Counted from the first letter of the stretch, positions 14,600-22,639 are shown. The stretch is 25,134 nucleotides of DNA from Oribacterium sp. UBA3737 (GCA_002371295.1 DFGZ01000103.1:1-25134); one strand, 5' to 3'. Numbers and translations: made by a program. Notes: a model not told the origin generated them from the sequence alone.

Positions 14600-14830
14600 A
14601 TGAGTGAATTAAGCATTATGATTCCGGATCGTGAAGCCGTAAGTGATTTCATTGCAGTAACATCAAAGCTTCCATTTGATATGGATATTGTTCAGGGTTC
14701 AAAGATAGTTGATGCCAAGTCAATACTTGGCGTAATTTATATGGGTCTTGGAAAGGTTCTCAGTCTTAAGTTCAGAACAGAGAATCTTGCAGACGTTAAG
14801 ACATCACTTAAGGATTTTATCGTAGAGTGA
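14600..14830 (+). CDS. HPr-like protein lacking the phosphorylated histidine
   Basis: 76 residues with perfect AGGAGG at 14585-14590, 9 bases before the ATG, and its own terminator. VDAKSILGVIYMGLGKVLSLKF matches the HPr helix after the regulatory serine (in HPr, SAKSLFKLQTLGL with Ser46), and the serine is kept here in KSILG. Where HPr has GLHTRPA with the PEP-phosphorylated histidine, this protein has DREAVSDFI, so it cannot take part in the PTS phosphorelay. The family is described only as HPr-related in Firmicutes. A role as a Crh-like regulator, which also lacks the histidine and works with CcpA, is possible but speculative. The long leader upstream suggests its expression is controlled. 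Confidence 0.75.
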   Translation: MSELSIMIPDREAVSDFIAVTSKLPFDMDIVQGSKIVDAKSILGVIYMGLGKVLSLKFRTENLADVKTSLKDFIVE

Positions 14831-14850
14831 TCTTGTTAACCTGATAGAAG

Positions 14851-14889
14851 CACTTGGGTTGGGTGAATTCCCGATCCGGGTGTTTTTTT
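14851..14889 (+). terminator. terminator of the HPr-like gene
   Basis: CACTTGGGTTGGG (14851-14863) pairs over 13 positions, several of them G-U, with CCCGATCCGGGTG (14870-14882), loop TGAATT, followed by seven T. Confidence 0.8.
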
Positions 14890-14974
14890 ATTCCCGTTAT
14901 TGATTGTGTAAACTAACCACTACTCCCTTTATCTGTATTGTTATGGTAAGATTAAAATTCAGGATGAGGTGTAT

Positions 14975-15526
14975 ATGCAGATAGAAATACAAAGATATAA
15001 CAGAAAATCCATTGTGATCACCGTAAACAGTAAAGCGGAGGTAATCATAAAGGCTCCCTACAGAACCACAGAAGCCGAAATACAGGAGCTTTTGAAAAAA
15101 AGGGCTGGGTGGATCAAGGAACATGTGGATAAGGTACTTAGAGAAAGAGAACGTGCGGATTCTCTTGAACCCATTACAAATGAAGAGCTCCGGGAACTGG
15201 GAGACAAGGCTGTGGAATTTATTCCAAAGCGTGTGGAATATTTTGCGGAAAAAGTAGGTGTCAGTTACGGCAGGATAACCATAAGAAATCAGAAGACCAG
15301 ATGGGGAAGCTGCAGTTCAAAGGGAAACCTTAATTTTAACTGTCTTTTGATGCTTACTCCGCCGGAAATCATAGATTATGTTATAGTTCACGAGCTTTGT
15401 CACAGAAAAGAGATGAATCATTCCGTAAGGTTCTGGTCAGAAGTCGCAAAGGTGCTTCCCGATTATAAAAAAAGGCGGAAATGGCTCAATGACAATGGCG
15501 GTGTTATCATAGGACGCATGGAGTAA
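14975..15526 (+). CDS. YgjP-like zinc metallopeptidase
   Basis: 183 residues, of the YgjP/DUF45 (M48-like) family of cytoplasmic zinc-dependent peptidases. The metal motif is VIVHELCHRKEMNHSVRFW: two histidines and the glutamate of HExxH, here HELCH, with a further conserved histidine in NHS. TRWGSCSSKGNLNFN is the other family hallmark, and the N-terminal part is the strand-rich IKAPYRTTEAEIQELLKKR segment. The ATG at 14975 is chosen since AGGATGAGG ends 5 bases before it; an in-frame GTG at 14969 lies within the ribosome site. The substrate is unknown. It ends two bases before a strong bidirectional terminator and stands alone. Confidence 0.88.
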   Translation: MQIEIQRYNRKSIVITVNSKAEVIIKAPYRTTEAEIQELLKKRAGWIKEHVDKVLRERERADSLEPITNEELRELGDKAVEFIPKRVEYFAEKVGVSYGRITIRNQKTRWGSCSSKGNLNFNCLLMLTPPEIIDYVIVHELCHRKEMNHSVRFWSEVAKVLPDYKKRRKWLNDNGGVIIGRME

Positions 15527-15527
15527 G

Positions 15528-15571
15528 AAAAGACCCTTTTGTACATACTGAAATGTACAAAAGGGTCTTTT
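15528..15571. terminator. bidirectional terminator between convergent genes
   Basis: A perfect 18-bp stem, AAAAGACCCTTTTGTACA (15528-15545) and TGTACAAAAGGGTCTTTT (15554-15571), with an 8-base loop. A-run and T-run flanks serve both the peptidase gene (+) and the carboxypeptidase operon (-). Confidence 0.92.
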
Positions 15572-15572
15572 A

Positions 15573-17267
15573 TCATTTTTTGCGGCTGCGTTTTCTGGAA
15601 CGGCTGCTCAGCATCATATCACGACGGGCTTTCTGTTCAGGTGTAAGGTCATTAGTGTGCTTGAGCATACGGGAACGTCGTCTTTTGCGCAGGAACTCTT
15701 CATGCTTCTCCAGAAGATAGTAAATTCCGAAAATAAGCAGGGAAACAAGCCCTATAATTGCGAGAATGGTAAGCAGGGTCCTGATGGGCTTTGGAATCTC
15801 TATACGGCCTTCCTCCTGGTTTAATACTATAGGGGCGTGGTTCTCCGTACTTTCAGAAGGAAGCTGTCCTGAAACAGTGGGATGGGTATCTTCTGTGTAG
15901 TTCACACTGATACTTTCCGGGACTGTTTCATCTATATTTACATCCTCCTCCGAAGTGCTTTTAAAATCAGCTGTCTCCTCAGAGTGATCCGAAAGACTGA
16001 TGTAAGCATTGCCAACGGACTTATCACCGTAGGTATAGTCAATACGTGCGAAGGCACCTCCGTTTTTTTCGGTATCATTCAGATCGTAGCTTATGGTGCC
16101 GGATACATCTTCAAATACTGCTTCTGAAGGAATGGTGATGTGATATGAAGCAGGTATGTCGAAGCTGAGGGAATCGACAAGCTGTATTCCGTTGACTTTA
16201 AAGTTGCTGGATAAAGAGCTTATATTCCTGTCGTAAGAAGCGGCTTCAAGAGACTTGAAATTGGCATAGCCGAAATCAAAAAGGTTCCTGGTGTCGGTAT
16301 ACTGGGAATTATGGCCGTTAAGTATGACACAGATAAGAGTCATTCCGTTCTTCTCACAGGCTGTGACAAGGGTGTTTCCAGCCAATGTTGTGTATCCGGT
16401 CTTTCCTGCAAAAACTCCGGGGTAGTAATCCGAATAACTTTTCCTCATCATGTGATGATGTGCATATACGGTATTTTCGCTGTCTGTGTCATTGGGATAC
16501 TTTGAAATAGGTGCATGGGTGTATACCTGAGAGGCATCGATGGCCCGGAAGGTTTCGTTCTTTATGGCATACTGCATTATCTTTGCAAAGTCGTAGGCAC
16601 AGGTATAGTGCTCGGGGTCATTAAGACCAGAAGGGTTTACGAAATGCGAATTGACACAGCCTATCTCAGCGGCTTTGGCATTCATCATCTCCGCAAATTT
16701 TTCGTTGGAACCGGCGATGTATTCCGCAAGGGCGTTGGCACAGTCATTTGCTGAATGTAAAAGCAGGCAGTACAGGCAGTCCCTTACGGAAAGCTTGTCC
16801 CCGGGAACAGCACCTATGATGGTGGAATTAGGCTCCAGATTGCCGTTTACGGCGGCGTATGAAAATGTCACCTTATCCTCAAGGTTAGTACAGTTTTCTA
16901 GCACGAGTATGGCAGTAAGGACCTTGGTGATGGATGCGGGGAAATATGCCGTTGTGGAATTCTTTTCATAAAGAATGGCATTTGAGTCCGCATCAATAAG
17001 TATTGCACCTTCTGAATTCAGGGAAAAAGGGACCTGAGGCCATGGAACCGCCGCATATGCGGTAATGGGCAGCAGGTTCAGAGTGTTCAGAACTGTGTTG
17101 AAAACTCCCCCGGAATGTGGATAACAGTTGGAGCCCCCGTAAGAAGGGGTACCCGGGATGTTATATGTTTGTATGGAATTTGATAAAAGGAAGGTGGCAG
17201 AGAGGGTAATGACCACTCGTCTGCCGAATTTTTTTATTGCCTTAAGTGAATTAGTTTTTTGTATCAT
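15573..17267 (-). CDS. D-alanyl-D-alanine carboxypeptidase (PBP5-like)
   Basis: Penicillin-binding protein of the S11 family that trims the terminal D-Ala from peptidoglycan stem peptides outside the membrane. The three active-site motifs are present: S112-I-T-K115 (PASITKVLTA), S172-A-N174 (LHSANDCAN) and K289-T-G291 (AGKTGYTT). A basic N-terminus and hydrophobic segment at about residues 18-30 act as signal or anchor; ~60 residues of Gly/Ser/Pro-rich sequence precede the catalytic domain. After the usual C-terminal strand domain and an acidic Ser/Thr linker (~425-490) comes a membrane helix at about 496-519 and a strongly basic cytoplasmic tail (RKRRRSR ... SRKRSRKK), instead of the amphipathic helix of classic PBP5. 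At 564 residues it is long for the family. Its start overlaps the kinase gene by 17 bases, so it is coupled to the two-component system. Confidence 0.9.
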   Translation of the reverse strand: MIQKTNSLKAIKKFGRRVVITLSATFLLSNSIQTYNIPGTPSYGGSNCYPHSGGVFNTVLNTLNLLPITAYAAVPWPQVPFSLNSEGAILIDADSNAILYEKNSTTAYFPASITKVLTAILVLENCTNLEDKVTFSYAAVNGNLEPNSTIIGAVPGDKLSVRDCLYCLLLHSANDCANALAEYIAGSNEKFAEMMNAKAAEIGCVNSHFVNPSGLNDPEHYTCAYDFAKIMQYAIKNETFRAIDASQVYTHAPISKYPNDTDSENTVYAHHHMMRKSYSDYYPGVFAGKTGYTTLAGNTLVTACEKNGMTLICVILNGHNSQYTDTRNLFDFGYANFKSLEAASYDRNISSLSSNFKVNGIQLVDSLSFDIPASYHITIPSEAVFEDVSGTISYDLNDTEKNGGAFARIDYTYGDKSVGNAYISLSDHSEETADFKSTSEEDVNIDETVPESISVNYTEDTHPTVSGQLPSESTENHAPIVLNQEEGRIEIPKPIRTLLTILAIIGLVSLLIFGIYYLLEKHEEFLRKRRRSRMLKHTNDLTPEQKARRDMMLSSRSRKRSRKK

Positions 17268-19431
17268 TTGCTTCTTTTACAGCCTTTTTTAAAATAACGC
17301 TTACCTTGTAAAGGTCTCCGTCTATAGTTATCACAAGCTCTCCGTTCATGAGTTTGGTCAGACTCTTTGCGATGGAAAGACCGAGGCCGGAGCCTTCTGT
17401 GGTACGGCTTACGTCACCTCTTACAAATCTTTCCGTAAGCTCCTCCGGAGAAATATTTAGTGGACTTGAGGAGATGTTTTTAATTGTGCAGGAAGCGGTG
17501 TAAGAATCTGCATCCTCGGTGATATCAACATATACCCTGGAATCGCGTAAAGCGTACTTGCAGCAGTTGTTCAGGAGATTTTCTATAACTCTCCACAGAT
17601 GTCTGCCGTCTGCACATATCATAACAGGATGATCCGGATAGTTAAGTATAACATCAAGCTTTGCTGAATTGGTCTTATCTTCAAATTCTCCCAATGCCTG
17701 CTCAACTATCTCATTATAGTTGATGTCCGCGAAGTCGATTTTGACATTTCCGGAACTGGCTTTACTTGCTTCCACAAGATCTTCCGTGAGAGTTTTCAGT
17801 CTGGTGGATTTCTGGTCAAGGACCTTTATATATTCCTGAACCCTTTGGTTGTCAATCTCTTCACGTTTGAGAAGATCCACATAGCTTATGATGGATGTTA
17901 AAGGAGTCTTCAGGTCATGGGATACATTGGTTATAAGATCCGCTTTCAGACGTTCTGATTTGACCTGCTCATCCACAGCCTCGCTTAATCCGGTGGCAAT
18001 ACGCCATGTATAAAAGTCTATGGCTAGTATAATTATAAGGATTGCAATGGCACACAAGAAAGCTTTCAGACTCTCATTATTAAAGAAGTGGACGAAAAGC
18101 AGTACTATAAGCGCAAATGCAAATGTATTCGGCAAAACGAAAAGAACATAGCTGAAAAGCTTGGAGCTTGTTCTTTCGGCACTGTGAATATAATGTCCGA
18201 AGAGGTCGCATATCTTCTTGAACAGAGATGAGCTCCATAAACGATCTGCCTTGAAATTTCTTACCAGTGAAAAAGTCATAGGGAAGAATACTATATATTT
18301 CATTATGATACTGAGACTTGAAGTCCAATAATCCCAATTATCTATAGTTCCTATGATTCTTTCCACAGAGGCAAGAATTTCAGGCGCCAGAATATCTGCG
18401 ATAAATCCCCAGAGTATAAAGGAGCCAATGATGATCTCGGTAGGGCAGTTGTCGATTTTATAAAGGTGAATCTTTGAATCGTTCCTGTCGCTGCTCCGTC
18501 CGCTCCAGAGTATCAAGAGAAGCAGTGAAATAACTGCAGTCAGACTTGAGAGCACCAGCATCGTAAGACCCACAACGCTTGTAACATGATGATCTGTATA
18601 TTCCTTATCCTGTTTCTGGAATCTATCCTCGAATGGGAAGGAGGTGTCAATTCCTACAGAGAAATGATACTGAGAAGTGCTGCTTCTGAATGGGTTACGT
18701 GCCTGTAAAAGCGGGATCAGATTCTGCGGAAGATTTCTGAAGTTGGTAGAAACCTCAAGAGAATTGGAATCGGCGTAAGCGAAGCTTGGAAGATTACGGA
18801 TGTCTTCTTCAGAGCGGGAAGGGTCATTGGTGAAGGTGACAGAGGAATTTTTGGATGTATAGGTGATGTTGAAATAGAAATTGGTATTCTTACTGTTGAA
18901 CTCACTCTTTACTGCATAATATCTCGCAAGATATGTGAGAGCTTCCTCTGCAAGAGCACCTAAAGACATCTGACCATCAGTGGGGCTGGTCTGTTTATAA
19001 TCGGGAAGATATGCCCTGTACTGGACGATGATCTGGTGATTTAACTCATCCTCTGCCTTCGAAATGGTTCTTGAACCATCGTTCTGAAGCTGATTCCAGG
19101 CATCAAAGTAGTATCCCATGGATCTGGCGTATTGAATCAGATAATCCAGGGAATAGGAAACATTCTGCCCCTGAACATCAGCCTGGGCTATGATGAGCCC
19201 AAGATTAAGATTACCATTTTCTTCAAATATATCCGTGAGCTGTACATAATCAAATATATCCGTCATCATATGATTGGCCTGGTCTTCGAAAGCTGAGCTT
19301 TTTACGTAATTTGGCTGTCGGATATATTCAAGAGCGGATCTGTCTGCAGCTCCTAAGGTGAGAACCCCGACACTGCAGATTACCATAAGGAAAGATATAA
19401 TATTAATGAGAGTTGTGAACGTCTTTTTCAT
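17251..19431 (-). CDS. multi-pass sensor histidine kinase
   Basis: 726-residue membrane kinase. A first hydrophobic helix (about 10-28) is followed by ~255 residues outside the cell without a recognised sensor domain. Then come four further hydrophobic segments or groups (about 285-310, 332-350, 373-391, 425-475, the last probably two helices). The catalytic core has the DHp box ITNVSHDLKTPLTSI with phospho-acceptor H505, the N box IENLLNNCCKYA around N618/N622, and the G box GSGLGLSIAK at 680-689. No HAMP or PAS pattern is evident. It lies 88 bases after the response regulator gene, with an intergenic hairpin, and its end overlaps the carboxypeptidase start by 17 bases. It probably senses a cell-envelope condition and phosphorylates the regulator encoded upstream. 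Confidence 0.9.
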   Translation of the reverse strand: MKKTFTTLINIISFLMVICSVGVLTLGAADRSALEYIRQPNYVKSSAFEDQANHMMTDIFDYVQLTDIFEENGNLNLGLIIAQADVQGQNVSYSLDYLIQYARSMGYYFDAWNQLQNDGSRTISKAEDELNHQIIVQYRAYLPDYKQTSPTDGQMSLGALAEEALTYLARYYAVKSEFNSKNTNFYFNITYTSKNSSVTFTNDPSRSEEDIRNLPSFAYADSNSLEVSTNFRNLPQNLIPLLQARNPFRSSTSQYHFSVGIDTSFPFEDRFQKQDKEYTDHHVTSVVGLTMLVLSSLTAVISLLLLILWSGRSSDRNDSKIHLYKIDNCPTEIIIGSFILWGFIADILAPEILASVERIIGTIDNWDYWTSSLSIIMKYIVFFPMTFSLVRNFKADRLWSSSLFKKICDLFGHYIHSAERTSSKLFSYVLFVLPNTFAFALIVLLFVHFFNNESLKAFLCAIAILIIILAIDFYTWRIATGLSEAVDEQVKSERLKADLITNVSHDLKTPLTSIISYVDLLKREEIDNQRVQEYIKVLDQKSTRLKTLTEDLVEASKASSGNVKIDFADINYNEIVEQALGEFEDKTNSAKLDVILNYPDHPVMICADGRHLWRVIENLLNNCCKYALRDSRVYVDITEDADSYTASCTIKNISSSPLNISPEELTERFVRGDVSRTTEGSGLGLSIAKSLTKLMNGELVITIDGDLYKVSVILKKAVKEANDTKN

Positions 19432-19451
19432 AGTTTAAATAATAATGTTAA

Positions 19452-19483
19452 CGCCGGGCAAGAGAACTATCTCCAACCCGGCG
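19452..19483 (-). promoter_or_regulatory. hairpin between response regulator and kinase genes
   Basis: CGCCGGG (19452-19458) pairs with CCCGGCG (19477-19483), enclosing a symmetric CAA/CAA internal loop and GAGA/TCTC (19462-19465, 19470-19473). No T run follows on the - strand, so it is not a standard terminator. It may protect the upstream message or lower the kinase relative to the regulator. Confidence 0.55.
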
Positions 19484-19519
19484 AAATGTTGTGTAATATG
19501 TTCAGAAAAATTGGAAATG

Positions 19520-20230
19520 TTATTTAGCTGCATCCTGTTTTTCGATTTTATATCCAACGCCCCATACGACCTTAAGATATCTTGGTTCGCGGGGATTGAT
19601 CTCAATCTTTTCGCGAATATGTCGAATATGAACAGCTACGGTGTTATCGGCACCGATGGCTTCTTCATTCCAGATCGAAGTGTAAATGTCATCGATGGAA
19701 AAAACTTTTCCGGCATTCTTAACCAGAAGAAGAAGGATATTGTACTCAATAGGTGTAAGCTTAACAGGGTTTCCGTCAACTGTCACCTCTTTGGTATCGT
19801 CGTTCATAACGAGACCGCCGCAGGCATAGACATTGTCATTGTCAGCTGCCTCACCTATATTGCCAAGCTGGGTATATCTGCGAAGCTGTGATTTGACTCT
19901 TGCAATCAGCTCCAGTGGATTGTAAGGCTTGGTGAGATAGTCATCGGCACCTACATTGAGACCAAGGATCTTGTCATTATCCTCACCCTTGGCTGATAAC
20001 ATAATGATAGGAATCGAGCTTGATTCTCTAATCTTAAGTACAGTGTGCACGCCGTCAAGTCCGGGCATCATGACATCAATGATAAGAAGATCCACCTTAT
20101 GCTGCTCCATGATATCAATGACATCATAGCCGTCATAGGCTTTAAGGACATTGAATCCTTCACCTGTAAGATAAATTGATATGGCCTCGACAATCTGCTT
20201 ATCGTCGTCACATACGAGTATAGTCTGCAT
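19520..20230 (-). CDS. OmpR-family response regulator
   Basis: 236 residues. The receiver domain (1-~118) has the acidic pair in LVCDDDK, phospho-acceptor D52 in LLIIDVMMPGLDG, the Ser at IIMLSAKGED and K101 in YLTKPYNP. The C-terminal winged helix (~135-230) has VKLTPIEYNILLLLVKNAGK and the recognition helix VAVHIRHIREKIE, ending in VWGVGYKIEK. AGGAGG lies 5 bases before the ATG. It is first in the operon with the kinase and the D,D-carboxypeptidase, so the target is probably envelope maintenance and may include its own operon: a 12-bp palindrome lies just after the predicted transcription start. It is closer in type to the general OmpR/PhoB group than to VanR or WalR as far as can be seen by eye. 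Confidence 0.93.
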   Translation of the reverse strand: MQTILVCDDDKQIVEAISIYLTGEGFNVLKAYDGYDVIDIMEQHKVDLLIIDVMMPGLDGVHTVLKIRESSSIPIIMLSAKGEDNDKILGLNVGADDYLTKPYNPLELIARVKSQLRRYTQLGNIGEAADNDNVYACGGLVMNDDTKEVTVDGNPVKLTPIEYNILLLLVKNAGKVFSIDDIYTSIWNEEAIGADNTVAVHIRHIREKIEINPREPRYLKVVWGVGYKIEKQDAAK

Positions 20231-20257
20231 AAAAACCTCCTGTTGGCAGGTATATAG

Positions 20258-20269
20258 TATCTTAAGATA
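20258..20269. promoter_or_regulatory. perfect 12-bp palindrome after the operon start site
   Basis: TATCTTAAGATA lies about 9-20 bases downstream of the predicted - strand start. It is an operator candidate, though OmpR-type regulators more often bind direct repeats. Confidence 0.4.
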
Positions 20270-20284
20270 TTAATAAACTACATT

Positions 20285-20313
20285 ATTATACATTATTGCT
20301 CTGTTCAATGCAA
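20285..20313 (-). promoter_or_regulatory. promoter of the regulator-kinase-carboxypeptidase operon
   Basis: On the - strand TTGCAT (20313-20308) and a perfect TATAAT (20290-20285) are 17 bases apart; start near 20278, leader about 48 bases. Confidence 0.65.
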
Positions 20314-20363
20314 AGAGCGGGAAATGCGGAATCATAAGCCGGATTTAATACCTTTGCCCGGCC

Positions 20364-20399
20364 AAAAAAGAAAAGCTTCCGGGAAAGAACCGGAAGCTT
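20364..20399 (-). terminator. terminator of the SH3-protein gene
   Basis: A perfect 10-bp stem, AAGCTTCCGG (20373-20382) and CCGGAAGCTT (20390-20399), 7-base loop, followed on the - strand by TTCTTTTTT. Confidence 0.88.
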
Positions 20400-20413
20400 G
20401 ATAAACAATAGAT

Positions 20414-21505
20414 TTATGCTGCGGGAGCCTCTTGTGCAACTTCCTGAACATACTGTTTGCTAACATAGGCATCGCGACCGTTATAGTCGATCATGATCCA
20501 TTCATCATCAGGTGATCCCTTGTATGATACCTGCACCCCTGCATCAAGTACTTCGAGAACTTCACAATTTGTATTGGGTTCGGTACGAACCTTGACACCG
20601 GTTGTGGTAACCCATACTGAAGATACAGCCTGAGTTTCCTGAGGAGCGGCTGTTTCAACCGAGCTTTCAGCAGGAATCTCTGTAGTCTCAACAGCTGCTT
20701 CTGTAGCAGCCGCAGTAGTCGCTATAGAAGGCTTTGATGAACCTCCGTTGATGATCTTGATAAGAATGATAAGGAGTATGGCACATGAAATAGGGATAAG
20801 GAATTTCATGATATTGTAAAGATCCCACTCGAATCCCTTTTTGCGCTTTGGCCTCCGGTTCTGATTATATCCCGGGCGGCCGTTTCTCTGTGCTGAAGAA
20901 CGCCTTCCGGATGTTCTTGAAACACGCTCATTGTCACGAAGAGGTCTTGTGGGACGTCCGTTTCTTGTGCCTCCTGAAGATCTGGTCAGTGGAACATTTA
21001 CAGAGCTTAAGTCAGAAGGGGCTGAATAGGAAGCTCCTGCTCCCTGTGCTGTCTCCCCGGATACCTCGGGTTCCGAATAGTCTGAATAATTATCTTCCTC
21101 GGTGTATCCGCTCTGTCCGGAATCGTATGAGGCTGAGATGGGTCTTGACTGAAAAGAGTCAACATAGTTATTCAGCTCGTCACGAATCAGTGAAAAGGAT
21201 TCGTTTGCGGACTGGGATGTTGCGTCCTCACCTGCTTCTGCCTGCTCACCTAAAAGACGGATAGTATGGTAATTATCTCTGGTGGAATCTGAAATAAGCT
21301 GATTTTGTAAAAGCTGATCTATATCATTTTCAAGATTATTGGAAACAAGGACAGCTCTGTCTATCTGCATGCGGACAAGTGTGGAGAGGATACGTTTGTC
21401 GAGAATCATCGCCTCACGGTACTGTCCGTTTAAGATACTTTGTTGTGCCTGACTTAAATCGGTACGTATCTTGCCCCAGATGTTAGCTTCTCTTGGTGTT
21501 GGCAT
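20414..21505 (-). CDS. membrane-anchored SH3-domain protein
   Basis: 363 residues. The N-terminal ~115 residues are helical and charged (REANIWGKIRTDLSQAQQSI ... SLIRDELNNYVDSF), a cytoplasmic domain I do not recognise. Then a disordered Ser/Gly/Tyr and Arg-rich stretch, one membrane helix at about 235-253 (FLIPISCAILLIILIKII), an Ala/Thr/Glu-rich linker outside the cell and a bacterial SH3 domain at ~297-355 (VTTTGVKVRTEPNTNCEVL ... YVSKQYV), a fold that often binds peptidoglycan. The positive-inside rule (RRPKRKKGFEW before the helix) supports this topology. AAGGAGG lies 7 bases before the ATG. It is a separate unit with its own promoter and terminator upstream of the two-component operon. 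It probably links a cytoplasmic partner to the wall. Confidence 0.8.
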   Translation of the reverse strand: MPTPREANIWGKIRTDLSQAQQSILNGQYREAMILDKRILSTLVRMQIDRAVLVSNNLENDIDQLLQNQLISDSTRDNYHTIRLLGEQAEAGEDATSQSANESFSLIRDELNNYVDSFQSRPISASYDSGQSGYTEEDNYSDYSEPEVSGETAQGAGASYSAPSDLSSVNVPLTRSSGGTRNGRPTRPLRDNERVSRTSGRRSSAQRNGRPGYNQNRRPKRKKGFEWDLYNIMKFLIPISCAILLIILIKIINGGSSKPSIATTAAATEAAVETTEIPAESSVETAAPQETQAVSSVWVTTTGVKVRTEPNTNCEVLEVLDAGVQVSYKGSPDDEWIMIDYNGRDAYVSKQYVQEVAQEAPAA

Positions 21506-21626
21506 GAAAAAACCTCCTTAACGGAAATAATGATTCAGATAAAAGAGAATCGAGGCAGAAAAAAGAAACCTTCTGCGAATCGGAAAACTTATCTTTTAAT
21601 AAAATATTTCCGGATAATTTACATTT

Positions 21627-21655
21627 ATTATACCCGATTTAGAAAAGTGCTTCAA
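21627..21655 (-). promoter_or_regulatory. promoter of the SH3-protein gene
   Basis: On the - strand TTGAAG (21655-21650) and TATAAT (21632-21627) are 17 bases apart; the leader would be about 115 bases. Confidence 0.6.
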
Positions 21656-21725
21656 GGGAACAGCAGGGGATTTACTGCTATTTTTAGCGTGGCAGCATAC
21701 AGCTATGTACTTGCTGAATCAGGGT

Positions 21726-21754
21726 TTGTATGTTAAACATAGTAGAAATAAAAT
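21726..21754 (+). promoter_or_regulatory. possible trmB promoter containing a palindrome
   Basis: TTGTAT (21726-21731) and TAAAAT (21749-21754) are 17 bases apart. A perfect palindrome, TATGTT-A-AACATA (21729-21741), covers the edge of the -35 box and could be an operator. Confidence 0.45.
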
Positions 21755-21902
21755 ATTACGGAGATGTGAACGCTGTATGAAGAGATATTTTCAAATTAGT
21801 TACCATTTCCGAAAATTCAGGGAGATGTTTCAGTACAAGAGATTCGGAATCACCGGGTATTTCTCTGAATAGCTTAAAAGGTTTTGAACAGAAAGGTATA
21901 GC

Positions 21903-22556
21903 ATGAGATTAAGACATATAACAGGATCAGAGGATTTTGTGGCAAATTCAGAGTATGTTACCCACAATCCTGAGAATAATAAGGGCAGATGGAAGGAGTT
22001 TTTCGGTAATGATAATCCTATACGGATTGAGATAGGAATGGGTAAGGGACAGTTCATAGAGTCTCTTGCAGCAAAAAATCCTGATATCAACTACATCGGA
22101 ATAGAGCGTTATGATACTGTGATCCTCAAGGCTATAAAGAAGAGAGAGGCATTTGAAAAGGAGGGGGCTGATTTATCGAACCTTACTTTCATATCCATAG
22201 ATGCAAGACTGCTTGCAGATGTTTTTGCACCGGGAGAGATCGACAGGATATATCTTAATTTTTCAGATCCATGGCCAAAGGACAGACAGGCAAACCGCCG
22301 TCTTACAAGCCCTGTCTTCATGAAAATATACAGGGAATTCCTTAAGCCTGACGGACAGCTGGAATTTAAGACCGATAACATGGGCCTGTTTGACTATTCA
22401 CTGGAGTCTGTGCCTGCTTCGGGCTGGAGGCTCACTCAGGTTACGAGGGATCTTCATCATGATGCATCCATGAATGAGGGCAATATCATGACAGAGTATG
22501 AGGAGAAGTTTTCCGCAAAGGGAAATCCCATATACAAGCTTATTGCTGTTCAGTGA
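21903..22556 (+). CDS. trmB: tRNA (guanine-N7-)-methyltransferase
   Basis: SAM-dependent methylation of G46 in the variable loop of tRNAs. 217 residues, the usual size. The SAM site is IRIEIGMGKGQFIESLA with the second acidic loop at YIGIERY. The family motif LNFSDPWPKDRQANRRL (Asp-Pro-Trp-Pro-Lys and the downstream arginines) contacts the target guanine, and EFKTDNMGLFDYSL and YEEKFSAKGNPIYKL are the conserved C-terminal elements. GAAAGG lies 6 bases before the ATG. It stands alone, 91 bases before a tRNA-Lys gene. The proximity to a tRNA is suggestive, but each has its own promoter. Confidence 0.95.
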   Translation: MRLRHITGSEDFVANSEYVTHNPENNKGRWKEFFGNDNPIRIEIGMGKGQFIESLAAKNPDINYIGIERYDTVILKAIKKREAFEKEGADLSNLTFISIDARLLADVFAPGEIDRIYLNFSDPWPKDRQANRRLTSPVFMKIYREFLKPDGQLEFKTDNMGLFDYSLESVPASGWRLTQVTRDLHHDASMNEGNIMTEYEEKFSAKGNPIYKLIAVQ

Positions 22557-22585
22557 CAGGACTGGAAAAAATTTCAAAAAAAAAA

Positions 22586-22614
22586 TTGACAAGTTAAGGC
22601 AATTCTTGTAATAT
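22586..22614 (+). promoter_or_regulatory. tRNA-Lys promoter
   Basis: A consensus TTGACA (22586-22591) and TAATAT (22609-22614), 17 bases apart, with TG just before the -10. A nine-A tract upstream may act as an UP element. Confidence 0.65.
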
Positions 22615-22620
22615 AAATGA

Positions 22621-22639
22621 GCGCTGTGAGGAACAGCGC
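22621..22639 (+). other. hairpin in the tRNA precursor leader
   Basis: GCGCTGT (22621-22627) pairs perfectly with ACAGCGC (22633-22639), loop GAGGA. It ends 8 bases before the mature tRNA and should be removed with the leader by RNase P. Confidence 0.6.

Larger units (their letters stand above)
21506..21902. other. divergent region between the SH3-protein gene and trmB
   Basis: About 400 bases with divergent promoters at 21627-21655 (-) and 21726-21754 (+). The word GAATCG occurs twice on either side of GCAGAA/TTCTGC (about 21548-21581), a weak hairpin in the SH3 leader. No gene is supported here. Confidence 0.45.
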
